DNA from: Firmicutes bacterium UBA5420
GTDB lineage: Bacteria > Bacillota > Limnochordia > Darwinibacteriales > Darwinibacteriaceae
Assembly: GCA_002409455.1 (NCBI GenBank)
Contig: DHNI01000146.1
Location: 1-6,372 of the forward strand
Direction: 5' to 3'
DNA: 6,372 nt
The number at the start of each line of letters is the position of its first letter. Within the stretch, counting starts at the first letter, position 1. This document shows positions 5,341 to 6,372 of this stretch, piece after piece. Below the pieces are notes generated by a model. That model was not told where the DNA came from. It did no database searches and saw only the letters and a program-made list of their open reading frames with translations. The position numbers and the translations under genes are program-made.

Positions 5341-6372
5341 GTGGAAAAACGTCTGTTTCTTATTGATGGAAACAGCTTGATAAACCGAGCATTCTACGCC
5401 TTACCGCCCCTTACCAATGCTAGCGGTGAACCTACAAATGCTGTCTATGGTCTGACCATGATGCTCTTTAGGCTCAAGGAGGATTACAATCCCGACCAAA
5501 TATTGGTTACCTTCGATGTGTCGGGACCCACCTTTCGCCATACCCAGTATGAGGAATATAAAGCAAATCGCAAAGGTATGCCTGATGACTTGCGCTTGCA
5601 GATCCCTGTGATGAAGGATCTCCTGGACAAATTAGGCATTCCACGCTTAGAGCTGCAAGGTTATGAGGCTGATGACCTCTTGGGAACTATGGCAAAGCAG
5701 GGAGAACGCGAAGGTTATGAAGTCTTCATTGTCACAGGCGATCGGGATGCCTTTCAGCTCATCTCGCCGCAAACCAACGTACTCTTTACGAAGCGAGGGA
5801 TTACAGATACGGAGCTTGTAAACGAGGAGACTCTGTTAAAAAGCTATGGCGTGACTCCAAAACAAGTGATCGATCTAAAGGGCTTAATGGGCGATAGTTC
5901 CGACAATATCCCAGGGGTACCTGGTGTAGGCGAAAAGACCGCACTTAAGCTTCTAACAAGCTACGACTCCATAGAAGGAGTTTACGCCCACCTAGACGAG
6001 CTTAAGGGCAAGCTCAAAGAGAATCTCACCGTGTACGAAAGGCAAGCCTTTTTGAGCAAGGAACTAGCTACAATTCGCTTGAACGCGCCTGTTGAGGTCA
6101 ATTTAAGCGAAACGGGTGAAATGGACACAAGTGCTGTTCGAGAGCTCTTTGTGAACCTAGGGTTTAAGACTCTAGTGGAACGTCTGCCAGCAGATCTTCA
6201 GGCAGAAAGCGCATCCCAGGCGGATGCATGGGATTCTAGTTTCCAAATGGTGGATTCCGAAAATGCAGATAGCTTTTTCGAACAGCTCCAAGAGATTCAA
6301 CACGTCTACTTGGCATATGATTCTGGGCAGCAGACTCTCTTTTGTTTAGTCGAAAACGAGGTTTGGGCCCTA
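5341..6372 (+). CDS. polA: DNA polymerase I, N-terminal part (cut by window end)
   Basis: The frame is open from GTG 5341 to the window end: 344 codons of a protein usually near 850-900 residues. Pol I fills gaps in repair and removes RNA primers. Residues 1 to about 285 are the 5'-3' exonuclease (FEN-like) domain with its metal-binding carboxylates: D9 (LIDGN), D59 (TFDV), E109-A-D111-D112, D134 and D136 (TGDRD), and D185 and D188 in GDSSDNIPGVPGVG, which leads into the helix-hairpin-helix DNA-binding segment. From about 300 the proofreading-type domain begins; where E. coli has DTE the sequence reads YDSG (D327, G329), so the second acidic residue is missing at this position. The start is set by GGGGGA (5329-5334), 6 bases upstream; no in-frame start codon was found in the codons read upstream (to about 5290). 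The gene is divergent from the SLH gene. No convincing promoter was seen; TGCAATACT (5248-5256) might be an extended -10. Confidence 0.95.
   Translation, partial: MEKRLFLIDGNSLINRAFYALPPLTNASGEPTNAVYGLTMMLFRLKEDYNPDQILVTFDVSGPTFRHTQYEEYKANRKGMPDDLRLQIPVMKDLLDKLGIPRLELQGYEADDLLGTMAKQGEREGYEVFIVTGDRDAFQLISPQTNVLFTKRGITDTELVNEETLLKSYGVTPKQVIDLKGLMGDSSDNIPGVPGVGEKTALKLLTSYDSIEGVYAHLDELKGKLKENLTVYERQAFLSKELATIRLNAPVEVNLSETGEMDTSAVRELFVNLGFKTLVERLPADLQAESASQADAWDSSFQMVDSENADSFFEQLQEIQHVYLAYDSGQQTLFCLVENEVWAL

Overview
The window looks like a chromosomal segment of an anaerobic or microaerophilic member of the Bacillota (Firmicutes). The evidence is a PerR-type peroxide regulator, a B12-dependent (class II, oxygen-independent) ribonucleotide reductase, a secreted protein with S-layer homology (SLH) domains, strong GGAGG-type ribosome binding sites, and use of GTG as well as ATG starts. 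The genus cannot be told from the sequence. No mobile element, CRISPR array, tRNA or rRNA is visible.

Layout. (1) 1-573: a sigma-A-type promoter, a possible Fur-family operator, perR (90-506, +) and a Rho-independent terminator. (2) 574-2870: a second promoter carrying a tandem pair of NrdR-box-like sites exactly 31 bp apart, then nrdJ (657-2870, +). (3) 2871-4019: a strong hairpin whose 3' arm contains the ribosome binding site of the next gene, then a secreted L,D-transpeptidase (YkuD family) with an unusual C-terminal half (2931-4019, +). (4) 4006-5175 on the minus strand: a secreted SLH-domain protein ending in three 33-34-residue repeats; its 3' end overlaps the transpeptidase gene tail-to-tail by 14 bp. 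(5) 5176-5340: a divergent intergenic region with a promoter candidate for the SLH gene and, on the + strand, a perfect ribosome binding site in front of a 4-codon ORF. (6) 5341-6372: the start of polA (DNA polymerase I), cut by the window end.

The genes fall into three themes: sensing peroxide (PerR), making dNTPs and using them in repair and replication (NrdJ, PolA), and building the envelope (L,D-transpeptidase, SLH protein). They appear to be separate transcription units. The best-supported regulatory prediction is NrdR repression of nrdJ. The least familiar items are the C-terminal repeats of the SLH protein, the W-G-x-x-Y repeats of the transpeptidase, the hairpin hiding its ribosome binding site, and the minimal ORF ahead of polA. 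For two genes the first possible start codon is probably wrong; ribosome-binding-site spacing moves the start 6 bases downstream in each case. I did not find a convincing wholly new system here; most of the window is ordinary core genome with some unusual regulation and domain content.
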